Source: an uncultured Paracoccaceae bacterium (GTDB lineage: Bacteria > Pseudomonadota > Alphaproteobacteria > Rhodobacterales > Rhodobacteraceae). From it: a DNA stretch of 12,399 nt. Below the pieces are notes generated by a model. It saw only the letters and a list, made by a program, of their open reading frames with translations, was not told the origin of the DNA and ran no database searches. Shown here piece by piece: positions 6,464-12,399 of this stretch. Positions within the stretch are counted from its first letter, which is position 1, and every line of letters starts with the position of its first letter. Location of the stretch: positions 1-12,399 of the forward strand of contig CALHST010000359.1 of the NCBI GenBank assembly GCA_938038825.1, read 5' to 3'. A program made the translations under genes and the position numbers.

Positions 6464-7855
6464 TCAGCCAAAAACGCGGGTCAACGCTTGATCCACGGCA
6501 TCAGTCAGGTGATCCAATTGATCCTTCGTTGCGATCAGCGCTGGCGAGAAACACAGCGTGTTGTTTTTGCCCGGCAAGGATCGGTTGGTCGCACCAATAA
6601 TGACACCTTGCCCCATACAATCGGCGACCACAGCCTGAACTTTCTTTTCGTCCATTGGCTCTTTGCTGGCGCGATCTGTCACAAGTTCTGCACCACAGAA
6701 CAAACCTTTGCCGCGCACGTCGCCGATCACTGCGTGCTTTTCCATCAAACCATGCAGGTTGTTTAAGAAATGCTCGCCCATAGCAGTTGTGTTTGCCAAC
6801 AAATCTTCATCTTCAATGATGCGCATGTTTTCGATGGCTGCCGCGGGACCTGCCGTACACCCACCAAAGGTCGAAATATCCCGGAAATAGTTCATCGGAT
6901 CCGAGTCATCGTCCTTGAACAAATCAAACACAGCTTCGGATGTAACCAAACAGGAAATCGCCGCGTAACCAGAGGCCACACCTTTGGCCATCGTCACCAT
7001 ATCAGGCTTCACACCATAATGTTGGTATCCAAACCAGGTACCTGTCCGACCGACACCACAGACAACTTCATCAATATGCAGCAAGATTTCGTACTTCTTA
7101 CAGATCTCTTGTACGCGATCCCAGTAACCCTGCGGCGGTTCAATAACACCACCACCCGCTGTTACCGGTTCAAGGCACAGCGCGCCCACTGTGTCAGCAC
7201 CTTCTCGCAGAATAATCTCTTCGATCTGATCCGCAGCCCACACGCCATAATTCTCGTCTGGGGCGCCTTCTTGCTCGTGCTTGCGATATTCAAGGCAATG
7301 GGGAACCCGCACGAAGCCCGGCGTATACGGCCCATATTGCGCATTGCGCTCGTCTTGGCCCCCCGCACTCAGACATGCGATGGTTGTTCCGTGATAGTCC
7401 CGATCCCGATACAGAATCTTGTGTTTCTTGCCGCCATAGCGCTTGTGCGCAATCTGGCGCACCATCTTAAAGGCTTTCTCGTTCGCTTCCGACCCTGAGT
7501 TCGCATAATAAACGCGGCTCATGCCAGGCATCTTGGTGATGAGCTTCTCCGCGAACAATGCGCCTGGAATGGACCCAACGGTTCCACCAAAAAAGTTCAT
7601 CTTTACAATGGCATCACGCACCGCGTCGCCCATGCTTTCACGGCCATAGCCAATGTTGACAGTCCAAACACCGCCAGACACCGCATCAAGATGCTCTTTG
7701 CCGTGTTGGTCCCAAACATAAATCCCTTTGCCTTCAACGATAATCTTGGGGTCTTTCGTTTCAAACACTTTGTGTTGGCTCAAGTGATGCCAAATATGTG
7801 CGCGGTCTGCTTCGACCACCCGAGACAGATCGTTTTCATTAAAAGTACCGTCCAT
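6464..7855 (-). CDS. tpa: Taurine:pyruvate aminotransferase
   Basis: This 463-residue class-III PLP aminotransferase most likely moves the amino group of taurine to pyruvate, giving sulfoacetaldehyde and alanine in the cytoplasm. Seen are the N-terminal ADRAHIWHHLSQHK of Tpa-like enzymes, NSGSEANEKAFKM (119-131), DYHGTT (153-158), LEPVTAGGGVI (228-238), the PLP-ring aspartate in HIDEVVCGVGRTG (Asp262) and the Schiff-base lysine in TMAKGVASGY (Lys291). ATG 7855-7853 is preceded by AAGGGA at 8 bases; an upstream in-frame ATG (7897) would only add a poorly matching tail. It is divergent from tauABC, and that context is what favours taurine over omega-amino acid or polyamine donors, which related class-III enzymes use. 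A terminator lies at 6414-6441. The next pathway enzyme (Xsc) is not in the window. Confidence 0.88.
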   Translation of the reverse strand: MDGTFNENDLSRVVEADRAHIWHHLSQHKVFETKDPKIIVEGKGIYVWDQHGKEHLDAVSGGVWTVNIGYGRESMGDAVRDAIVKMNFFGGTVGSIPGALFAEKLITKMPGMSRVYYANSGSEANEKAFKMVRQIAHKRYGGKKHKILYRDRDYHGTTIACLSAGGQDERNAQYGPYTPGFVRVPHCLEYRKHEQEGAPDENYGVWAADQIEEIILREGADTVGALCLEPVTAGGGVIEPPQGYWDRVQEICKKYEILLHIDEVVCGVGRTGTWFGYQHYGVKPDMVTMAKGVASGYAAISCLVTSEAVFDLFKDDDSDPMNYFRDISTFGGCTAGPAAAIENMRIIEDEDLLANTTAMGEHFLNNLHGLMEKHAVIGDVRGKGLFCGAELVTDRASKEPMDEKKVQAVVADCMGQGVIIGATNRSLPGKNNTLCFSPALIATKDQLDHLTDAVDQALTRVFG

Positions 7856-7949
7856 GGCGCCGTTCCCTTTATGAGATTGCATGAAAAAATGGGCCAACCC
7901 CCTAGGGTGCCCTCTGCTGACAAGTTAGGCGCGATTCCACAGATATTGT

Positions 7950-8004
7950 TTAGGGCCAGTTAATGTATTGGCATAAGGCCAGAAGATACAATTTCCGATG
8001 CCAG
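7950..8004 (-). promoter_or_regulatory. Phased direct repeats, candidate TauR-type operator
   Basis: On the minus strand, CTGGCCCTAA (7959-7950), CTGGCCTTAT (7982-7973) and the weaker CTGGCATCGG (8004-7995) are spaced 23 and 22 bases apart, about two helical turns, so they would face the same side of the DNA. From memory, the GntR/MocR-type regulator TauR of Rhodobacter binds direct repeats of CTGGACTTAA upstream of tpa; the first two copies here match 8 of 10 bases. They lie about 95-150 bases upstream of the tpa ATG, suited to activation. The motif match is by eye, and no tauR gene is in the window. Confidence 0.45.
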
Positions 8005-8174
8005 AAAATGCGAATTCTCAGCAAAAACACTGATAAATCAGGGGCTTTCCGAACATTGGCTTGGTGAATTGGCCAAAAGCTCCCTAAATCGGCTGTATAA
8101 ATAAGTGAGAAAAGCATTGATTGCCGGGAACGATTGCGCCTTGATTACGCGCAGCGCGAGGGCCTACTTCGCGG

Positions 8175-8195
8175 TCGCACGTGTACGTTGTGCGA
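8175..8195 (+). other. Hairpin in the tauA leader
   Basis: TCGCAC (8175-8180) and GTGCGA (8190-8195) form a perfect 6-bp stem with a 9-base loop, about 45 bases before the tauA start. A short GC-rich repeat, CGCGC-A-GCGCG, lies just upstream near 8150. It could stabilise the tauA message or be chance; no known riboswitch fold is recognised. Confidence 0.3.
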
Positions 8196-8240
8196 AACGT
8201 TAAGCCGCCCAGAAGCGGACAACTTGGGAGAAATAAACTG

Positions 8241-9248
8241 ATGACCTTCAAATCCAAACTTATGGGTGCTGTCGCTGGCGTCGCAATGATGGCTGGCGCG
8301 TTGCCAGCTGTTGCGGGTGGCCACGGTGGCGAAATCACTGTCGCTTACTTCTTGGAATGGCCAATGCCTTTCCAGTTTGCCAAAGAAACTGGCATGTATG
8401 AAGAAGCCATGGGCGGCACAAAAATCAACTGGGTTAGCTTTGACACCGGGACAGCAATGTCCGCGGCGATGGCATCCGGTGATGTGCAACTGTCTGTAAG
8501 CCAAGGTATCCCACCATTTGTTGTTGCAACATCTGCTGGCCAAGACCTTCAAGTTCTTGACGTTGCTGTGTCCTATGCTGACAACGACAACTGTGTTGTC
8601 CGCGCAGACCTGGAAATCGACAAAGAAAGCGCAGGCGAGCTGGCCGGCAAAAAAGTTGCTGTTCCACTCGGCACAGCGGCGCACTACGGCTTCCTGAAGC
8701 AGATGGAGCACTTCAACGTGTCCCTCGACAGCCTCGACATCGTTGACATGGCTCCAGCTGAAGGCGAAGCCGCTCTGAGCCAAGGCGCAGTTGACATGGC
8801 TTGCGGCTGGGGTGGTGCACTGCGCCGCATGATGGGTTCTGGCAACACATTGCTGACTGGTGCTGAGAAAACGGAACTGGGCATCTTGGTATTCGACGCA
8901 ACAACAGGCCCAACATCCTTTGTTGCACAAGAATCCGATCTGGTTGCACAATTCCTGTCTGTAACAGCTGCTGCAAATGCAATGTGGGCCGATGAAGCCA
9001 ACCACGCGAAAATGCTGCCAGTGATCGCAAAAGACGCCGGTATGTCCGAAGAAGATGCGGCCTCTACATTGTCCACATTCGTCTTCCCATCGGTTGATGA
9101 ACAGCTAAGCGACGCTTGGTTGGGTGGAAACGCGGCGACGTTCATGAAAGGCGTTGCAGACGTCTTCGTGGCAGCCAAGTCCATCGACGCGGCAAAAGCA
9201 TCTTATGCTGACAACGTGAACGCCGAGCCACTCGGCGCGGCTAAGTAA
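8241..9248 (+). CDS. tauA: Taurine ABC transporter, periplasmic substrate-binding protein
   Basis: This 335-residue protein captures taurine in the periplasm and delivers it to TauBC. The signal peptide is MTFKSKLMGAVAGVAMMAGA followed by LPAVA, with probable cleavage at AVA-GG (about residue 25). The mature part starts ITVAYFLEWPMPFQFAKE and has the sulfonate/nitrate-binding (TauA/SsuA) plan: FDTGTAMSAAMASGDVQLSV, LAGKKVAVPLGTAAHY and a C-terminal lobe with VDMACGWGGALRRM. Taurine rather than another sulfonate is inferred from the neighbouring tpa. ATG 8241 has GGGAG at 8226-8230 (10 bases, slightly long) and opens directly into the signal peptide; earlier in-frame starts would only prepend a basic tail. 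Codons near the start are compact and repetitive, as in highly expressed binding proteins. A terminator-like hairpin follows 16 bases after the stop. Confidence 0.88.
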   Translation: MTFKSKLMGAVAGVAMMAGALPAVAGGHGGEITVAYFLEWPMPFQFAKETGMYEEAMGGTKINWVSFDTGTAMSAAMASGDVQLSVSQGIPPFVVATSAGQDLQVLDVAVSYADNDNCVVRADLEIDKESAGELAGKKVAVPLGTAAHYGFLKQMEHFNVSLDSLDIVDMAPAEGEAALSQGAVDMACGWGGALRRMMGSGNTLLTGAEKTELGILVFDATTGPTSFVAQESDLVAQFLSVTAAANAMWADEANHAKMLPVIAKDAGMSEEDAASTLSTFVFPSVDEQLSDAWLGGNAATFMKGVADVFVAAKSIDAAKASYADNVNAEPLGAAK

Positions 9249-9264
9249 TCTAACACGTTTTGCA

Positions 9265-9299
9265 GGGTGGGCGTTTGTAATGAATGCCCACCCTTTTTT
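9265..9299 (+). terminator. Terminator-like hairpin between tauA and tauB
   Basis: GGGTGGGCGTT (9265-9275) pairs with AATGCCCACCC (9283-9293), 11 bp with one G-U wobble and a 7-base loop, followed by TTTTTT (9294-9299). It has full rho-independent form. Since tauBC follows 44 bases later with no obvious new promoter, it probably acts as a partial terminator or 3' stabiliser, giving much more tauA than tauBC message, as is common for binding-protein genes. Confidence 0.85.
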
Positions 9300-9343
9300 C
9301 GCTCAAATCCCGAGCGACCCATCCTGGCAAGAAGGGGATCCAG

Positions 9344-10150
9344 GTGTCTGGACTTCTCATAAATGATATTTCGATGCGCTTTGACTTGCCCAATGGCGGG
9401 CATGTGCAAGCGCTTAAAAACGTAACGCTCGACATTAAGTCCGGCGAGTTGATGAGCGTGCTTGGCCCCTCGGGTTGTGGCAAAACAACATTGTTGAACA
9501 TCGTTGCGGGCTTTCTGGCCCCGACCGAAGGCACGATTGAGTTGAGCGGTGATGTCGTCACTGGACCCAGCCCACAACGTGGCATGGTGTTTCAGCAAGG
9601 CGCGCTGTTCGAATGGATGAATGTGCGTGACAACGTCAGCTTTGGCCCCGACATGAAGGGTGTGAGCCGCGCCGAAAGCAAAGAGAATGTAGAACACCTT
9701 CTTGAGGTGGTCGGTCTTCAGGACTTCAAGGAAAAGGCGATCTATGAATTGTCCGGCGGGATGCAGCAACGTGTGGCTTTGGCCCGTTGTCTTGCGAACG
9801 ATCCGGACGTCATTCTGATGGACGAACCATTGGGCGCGCTTGATGCGTTGACCCGTGAGAAGATGCAAAGCCTTGTTCTGGATTTGTGGAAAGACACTGG
9901 CAAGACGATTATTCTCATTACTCACTCTGTGGAAGAAGCCTTGCTGCTTGGTGAACGCCTGCTTGTTATGGCGCCGCGCCCTGGTCGTGTTCACAAAGAA
10001 TATCGTCTGCCGTTTGCTGAACTTGGTGTGGGTGCTGACTTGCGCGAAGTGAAGAAGCACAAAGACTACAATTCAACCCGTGAGGAAATCCTCGAAATGA
10101 TCTGGAACATGGAAGAGGAAATCATGGGCCGTACGGAGGAAAGCGCATGA
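9344..10150 (+). CDS. tauB: Taurine ABC transporter, ATP-binding protein
   Basis: This 268-residue cytoplasmic ATPase powers taurine import. All ABC motifs are present: Walker A GPSGCGKTT (41-49), Q-loop VFQQGALFEW (82-91), signature LSGGMQQR (136-143), Walker B VILMDEP (156-162), D-loop GALDALT and the H-loop histidine in ITHSVEEA (His194). The length is near that of E. coli TauB (255). GTG 9344-9346 is chosen because AAGGGG (9332-9337) lies 6 bases upstream and the protein then opens SGLLINDISMRF as family members do. The in-frame ATG at 9284 sits inside the upstream terminator hairpin and is rejected. Its TGA overlaps the tauC ATG (ATGA), so the two subunits are translationally coupled. 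Confidence 0.9.
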   Translation: MSGLLINDISMRFDLPNGGHVQALKNVTLDIKSGELMSVLGPSGCGKTTLLNIVAGFLAPTEGTIELSGDVVTGPSPQRGMVFQQGALFEWMNVRDNVSFGPDMKGVSRAESKENVEHLLEVVGLQDFKEKAIYELSGGMQQRVALARCLANDPDVILMDEPLGALDALTREKMQSLVLDLWKDTGKTIILITHSVEEALLLGERLLVMAPRPGRVHKEYRLPFAELGVGADLREVKKHKDYNSTREEILEMIWNMEEEIMGRTEESA

Positions 10151-11457
10151 CTGCTTTACTTGTACTTGCGCTTTATATCGGCGCATTCTTCGGCTCTTTT
10201 TACATTGCCAAGGCTTTGTACAAAAGCGCGTTTGAAAAGAAGGGCTTCAACAAGCTGAAAACGGTGACCTTCGGCGACGAAAGCGCCATTACCGCGAACC
10301 GTGTGGCGTCCGTTATTTCGGTTATCGCGGTGTTCTGGATGTGGGTCGCGTTTACCAACTCTTCGATTCCGCTGCCGAAATTTCCCGGACCGTATTCAGG
10401 TGACATGACCTTTACCTATACGGCGGAACTGGAAGACGGCACAAAGGACGACGCGACTGTGTCGATGCGGGTTTATCGTGAAGACATTCAGCAAACCCTC
10501 GACGCCGAAGGAAATCCCGGCAGAGAGCCTGCACCAGCAGAAATTGAACCCGGTGACGGCTTTGCCAAGAACGACAGTCTCACAGTTGCCCGTTATTCGT
10601 TCAAAGTGGTGAACGTTTGGCAAAATGACGACGTGTCAAAAAAGGACGGATCCAAGATTGTTGCAATTAATGGCAATCCCATCGCGCCGGGCCAGGAAAT
10701 TTCGGTTCCCGAAGGCACAATTGGCCTTACAGACAAAGGCACACCAACGTTTGAACCTGCTGTGGGCCTGCGGATGGCGCGGCTGTATTTGCCAGCGCCC
10801 GAAGTTGTGTTGCAGCGCTTCATCTGGCTGAACAAGGAAGGTTATCAGGGCTATACACTGCTGGAACACACGTGGTTCTCGCTCAAGCGTGTTGTGCTTG
10901 GCTTTTTCATCGGTGCGATAGTCGGAATTCCAATCGGCTATGCAATGGGATTAACGGGCTGGGCCCGCGGTTGGTTTGACCCGATTGTTGAATTCATGCG
11001 GCCTATCCCCCCGCTTGCCTTGATCCCATTGATCATCATCTGGTTCGGCATTGGTGAGGTTGGGAAGGTTGTGCTTCTCTTCCTGGCTGCGCTTTGGATT
11101 ATGATTATCGCGGCACGATCTGGAGTCTCGGGTGTGGCGATTGCCAAAGTCCACGCAGCTTATTCGCTTGGGGCGTCCAAGTGGCAGATTCTGTCTAAAG
11201 TCATCGTTCCAAACTCCCTTCCCGACATCTTCACCGGTGCGCGGGTTGCGATGGGTGTTTGTTGGGGCACGGTAGTTGCCGCGGAACTCGTCGCCGCGAA
11301 TGTCGGCCTTGGTAAGATGATCGTAACAGCGTCCAAGTTCCAGCTGACCGACATCATCATCGTCGGCATCATCGTGATCGGTGTCATCGGCTTCGCAATC
11401 GAAGTCGGTATGCGGGCTTTGGAAAACTGGCTGATCCCATGGAAGGGTAAGGTCTGA
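10147..11457 (+). CDS. tauC: Taurine ABC transporter permease with an inserted extracytoplasmic segment
   Basis: This is the membrane channel subunit for taurine import, with 436 residues against about 275 in E. coli TauC. Residues 214-436 are the ordinary permease: LYLPAPEVVLQRF, several membrane helices (about 246-270, 285-300, 305-322, 370-385, 403-420) and the cytoplasmic EAA loop HAAYSLGASKWQILSKVIVP (336-355) that contacts TauB; its usual Glu-Ala-Ala reads His-Ala-Ala. The first 70 residues hold two hydrophobic helices (about 3-22 and 53-69). Between residues 72 and 212 lies a hydrophilic, acidic, beta-looking segment with no hydrophobic stretch (GDMTFTYTAELEDG, VAINGNPIAPGQEISVPEGT), probably periplasmic. 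The frame is intact, so this is not an assembly error signature. The start overlaps the tauB stop. The segment's function is unknown; it could help dock TauA. Substrate is inferred from context. Confidence 0.85.
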   Translation: MTALLVLALYIGAFFGSFYIAKALYKSAFEKKGFNKLKTVTFGDESAITANRVASVISVIAVFWMWVAFTNSSIPLPKFPGPYSGDMTFTYTAELEDGTKDDATVSMRVYREDIQQTLDAEGNPGREPAPAEIEPGDGFAKNDSLTVARYSFKVVNVWQNDDVSKKDGSKIVAINGNPIAPGQEISVPEGTIGLTDKGTPTFEPAVGLRMARLYLPAPEVVLQRFIWLNKEGYQGYTLLEHTWFSLKRVVLGFFIGAIVGIPIGYAMGLTGWARGWFDPIVEFMRPIPPLALIPLIIIWFGIGEVGKVVLLFLAALWIMIIAARSGVSGVAIAKVHAAYSLGASKWQILSKVIVPNSLPDIFTGARVAMGVCWGTVVAAELVAANVGLGKMIVTASKFQLTDIIIVGIIVIGVIGFAIEVGMRALENWLIPWKGKV

Positions 11458-11481
11458 TCAAGACCACCAATTGAACTTCAC

Positions 11482-11509
11482 AAAGCCCCGGCATCGTCCG
11501 GGGCTTTTT
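11482..11509 (+). terminator. Rho-independent terminator of tauABC
   Basis: AAAGCCCCGG (11482-11491) and CCGGGGCTTT (11498-11507) form a perfect 10-bp stem with a 6-base loop, and the T-run continues to 11509. It lies 24 bases after the tauC stop. The A-run on the other arm gives a short T-run on the minus strand as well, and the GFA-family gene ends at 11515, so it probably serves both convergent genes. Confidence 0.88.
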
Positions 11510-11514
11510 CCTTT

Positions 11515-11916
11515 CTAGGCCGGGTCGTCTGCCGAAGCCGGATGCTTTGGTAAGTCATCCTGCACGTGTAACCACGGCACACGTTCCGCGTAGTGGTAAT
11601 GCGCCTCTGGCACAAACAGCGACACATCGTCGAGCGTTGCTGCGAACAGATGCGTTTCCTCGGGCCAAATCACATTTTGATAAAACATCTGCGTCCCGCA
11701 CTTCGCGCAATAGCCCCGCGTGACGCCGGGGGACGACTCGCGCGTCGCCGGATCGCCGATCCATGTCACAGATGTCCGAGGCACCCCAAAAAACGACGTG
11801 ACCGCAGCCGAGGATGCTCGCCGACAGCTTTCGCAATGACAATGCCCCGACCAGATCGGATCGGCATCAGTTTCCCACGCAACCGCACCGCACGCACACC
11901 GACCTGTTCGCGTCAT
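11515..11916 (-). CDS. GFA-family zinc-binding protein
   Basis: This is a 133-residue protein of the GFA family (named for glutathione-dependent formaldehyde-activating enzyme; also CENP-V-like). It has the seven-cysteine zinc pattern: CxC at C7/C9 (GRCACGAV), CxCxxC at C26/C28/C31 (GHCHCESCRR) and CxxC at C70/C73 (GYCAKCGTQMFY). The Cys-rich beta fold binds zinc. A catalytic role with glutathione adducts is established for few members, so the exact reaction is unknown and most relatives are uncharacterised. ATG 11916-11914 has AGGG about 8 bases upstream and gives the family start MTRTGRCACG; an earlier ATG at 11952 would add an unrelated stretch. It is convergent with tauABC, with a shared terminator, and divergent from the 2OG-oxygenase-like gene, with 79 bases between the starts. 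Confidence 0.85.
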   Translation of the reverse strand: MTRTGRCACGAVAWETDADPIWSGHCHCESCRRASSAAVTSFFGVPRTSVTWIGDPATRESSPGVTRGYCAKCGTQMFYQNVIWPEETHLFAATLDDVSLFVPEAHYHYAERVPWLHVQDDLPKHPASADDPA

Positions 11917-11995
11917 GGCTGTATCCCTATCAAAACTTCTTGCATGCCCCACAGGTTAAAGGTGAGATGCGCCCACTGTCGAGAGGAGAGACCCC

Positions 11996-12399
11996 ATGCG
12001 CGACATTCTGGATCTGGACCGGTTCCCAATCGATCAACCCGGCAGCCAAGCCTATGATGCCTTGGTCGAATCCTGTCAGGCTGAGATGGATGCCGAGGGA
12101 ATGTTCTCTCTCCACGGTTTTATGCGCCCCGAGATCGCGCAAAAGGTTGCGGATGACGTGGCTGACGACATGGCCTCTATCGCGTTTCATCACGCGCGCA
12201 AACACAACGTCTATTTCAAGAAAGAGATCCCCGGCCTAGATCCCACGCACCCGGCGCTGACCCAGTTTGAAACATCAAATTACACGCTGACCGGCGATCA
12301 GGTTCTGCAAACAGCCGTCACACAAGTCTATGAATACGCCCCGGTGCGCAGCTTTCTGGCTGATGTGATGAACAAACCGGAATTGTTCATCATGGACGA
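11996..12399 (+). CDS. 2OG-Fe(II) oxygenase/halogenase-like protein, N-terminal part (cut by the right edge)
   Basis: The frame is open from ATG 11996 to the edge: 134 codons, no stop. AGGAG (11984-11988) sits 7 bases upstream, a strong ribosome binding site. The N-terminus (LDLDRFPIDQPGSQAYDALV, then AEMDAEGMFSLHGFMRPE), the HHARKHNVYF segment (65-74), LDPTHPALTQFETSNYTLTG (81-100) and the VYEYAPVRSFLADVM to ELFIMD run (111-134) resemble, from memory, the ArpA/HalD/BesD-like group of iron- and 2-oxoglutarate-dependent enzymes. These act on free amino acids or small molecules in the cytoplasm. The iron-binding HxD (hydroxylase) or HxG (halogenase) motif should lie just beyond the window, so the activity cannot be told. 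The family call is moderately sure; the existence of the gene is secure. Confidence 0.65.
   Translation, partial: MRDILDLDRFPIDQPGSQAYDALVESCQAEMDAEGMFSLHGFMRPEIAQKVADDVADDMASIAFHHARKHNVYFKKEIPGLDPTHPALTQFETSNYTLTGDQVLQTAVTQVYEYAPVRSFLADVMNKPELFIMD

Larger units (their letters stand above)
7856..8240. promoter_or_regulatory. Divergent regulatory region between tpa and tauA
   Basis: This 385-base gap has no gene on either strand that I can support. It must hold the promoters of both tpa (leftward) and tauABC (rightward). Visible elements are phased CTGG-type direct repeats at 7950-8004, the palindromes CTGAT-AA-ATCAG (8030-8041) and TTGGCCAA (8069-8076), an AT-rich TATAAAT (8096-8102) that could be the -10 box for tauA although no good -35 is at the right distance, and a hairpin at 8175-8195. 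The tauA leader would be about 130 bases long. Confidence 0.7.

Noticed and set aside
8148..8162. GC-rich short repeat CGCGC-A-GCGCG as a terminator or recombination site
   Set aside because: A one-base loop is not viable as a hairpin, there is no T-run and no flanking mobile element.
9284..9343. Longer TauB starting at ATG 9284
   Set aside because: That ATG lies in the terminator hairpin, has no ribosome site, and the added residues do not fit the family; GTG 9344 has a well-placed AAGGGG.
9203..10060. A 285-codon open frame on the minus strand opposite tauB, and similar long antisense frames opposite tauA (8145-9005), fadH (3166-3837, plus) and tpa (6770-7498, plus)
   Set aside because: Each lies entirely over a well-supported gene, has no plausible ribosome site or recognisable domain, and has the Cys/Arg/His-rich composition of an antisense shadow.
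10147..10790. TauC as two genes fused by a frameshift or assembly error
   Set aside because: The frame is continuous, the codon style is even, the start overlaps tauB and no internal start with a ribosome site precedes the permease core, so a genuine insertion is the simpler reading.
1..12399. Mobile elements, CRISPR arrays, tRNA or rRNA genes, prophage or defence genes
   Set aside because: I saw no transposase, integrase, regularly spaced repeats, cloverleaf sequence or defence-type domain; gene style is uniform along the window.

Overview
The window looks like chromosomal DNA of a marine alphaproteobacterium of the Rhodobacteraceae (Roseobacter group). The basis is gene content (a taurine:pyruvate aminotransferase beside a TauABC-type importer, an ECF sigma/anti-sigma pair, a FadH-type dienoyl-CoA reductase, RppH), the intermediate GC content and alphaproteobacterial protein style. 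This is inference from recognised families; no search was run. I see no tRNA, rRNA, CRISPR array, insertion sequence or integrase.

Layout. Positions 1-694 (minus): an ECF sigma factor with a translationally coupled anti-sigma factor that runs off the left edge. 858-2018 (minus): an exported alpha/beta hydrolase. 2173-4200 (minus): fadH, followed by a clear terminator at 2121-2148. 4348-6230 (plus): a probable three-gene operon of rppH, a small exported six-cysteine protein of unknown function, and a SAM-dependent methyltransferase. 6231-6463: inverted repeats and the terminator of the next minus-strand gene.

6464-11457 is the taurine module. tpa (minus) diverges from tauA-tauB-tauC (plus) across a 385-base regulatory region. 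That region holds helically phased CTGG-type direct repeats, which are candidate sites for a TauR-like regulator. TauABC would import taurine and Tpa would convert it with pyruvate to sulfoacetaldehyde and alanine. The next enzyme (Xsc), Pta and the regulator TauR are not in the window. A strong terminator-like hairpin separates tauA from tauBC, and tauC has an unusual inserted extracytoplasmic segment of about 130 residues.

11515-11916 (minus): a zinc-binding GFA-family protein. 11996 to the right edge (plus): the N-terminal part of a protein resembling the 2OG-Fe(II) oxygenase/halogenase family (HalD/BesD/ArpA-like), cut before its metal ligands.

No wholly new system is evident. The items most worth following are the TauC insertion, the phased repeats between tpa and tauA, the intra-operon hairpin, the sigma-factor frame that lacks an ordinary start, and the truncated oxygenase/halogenase.
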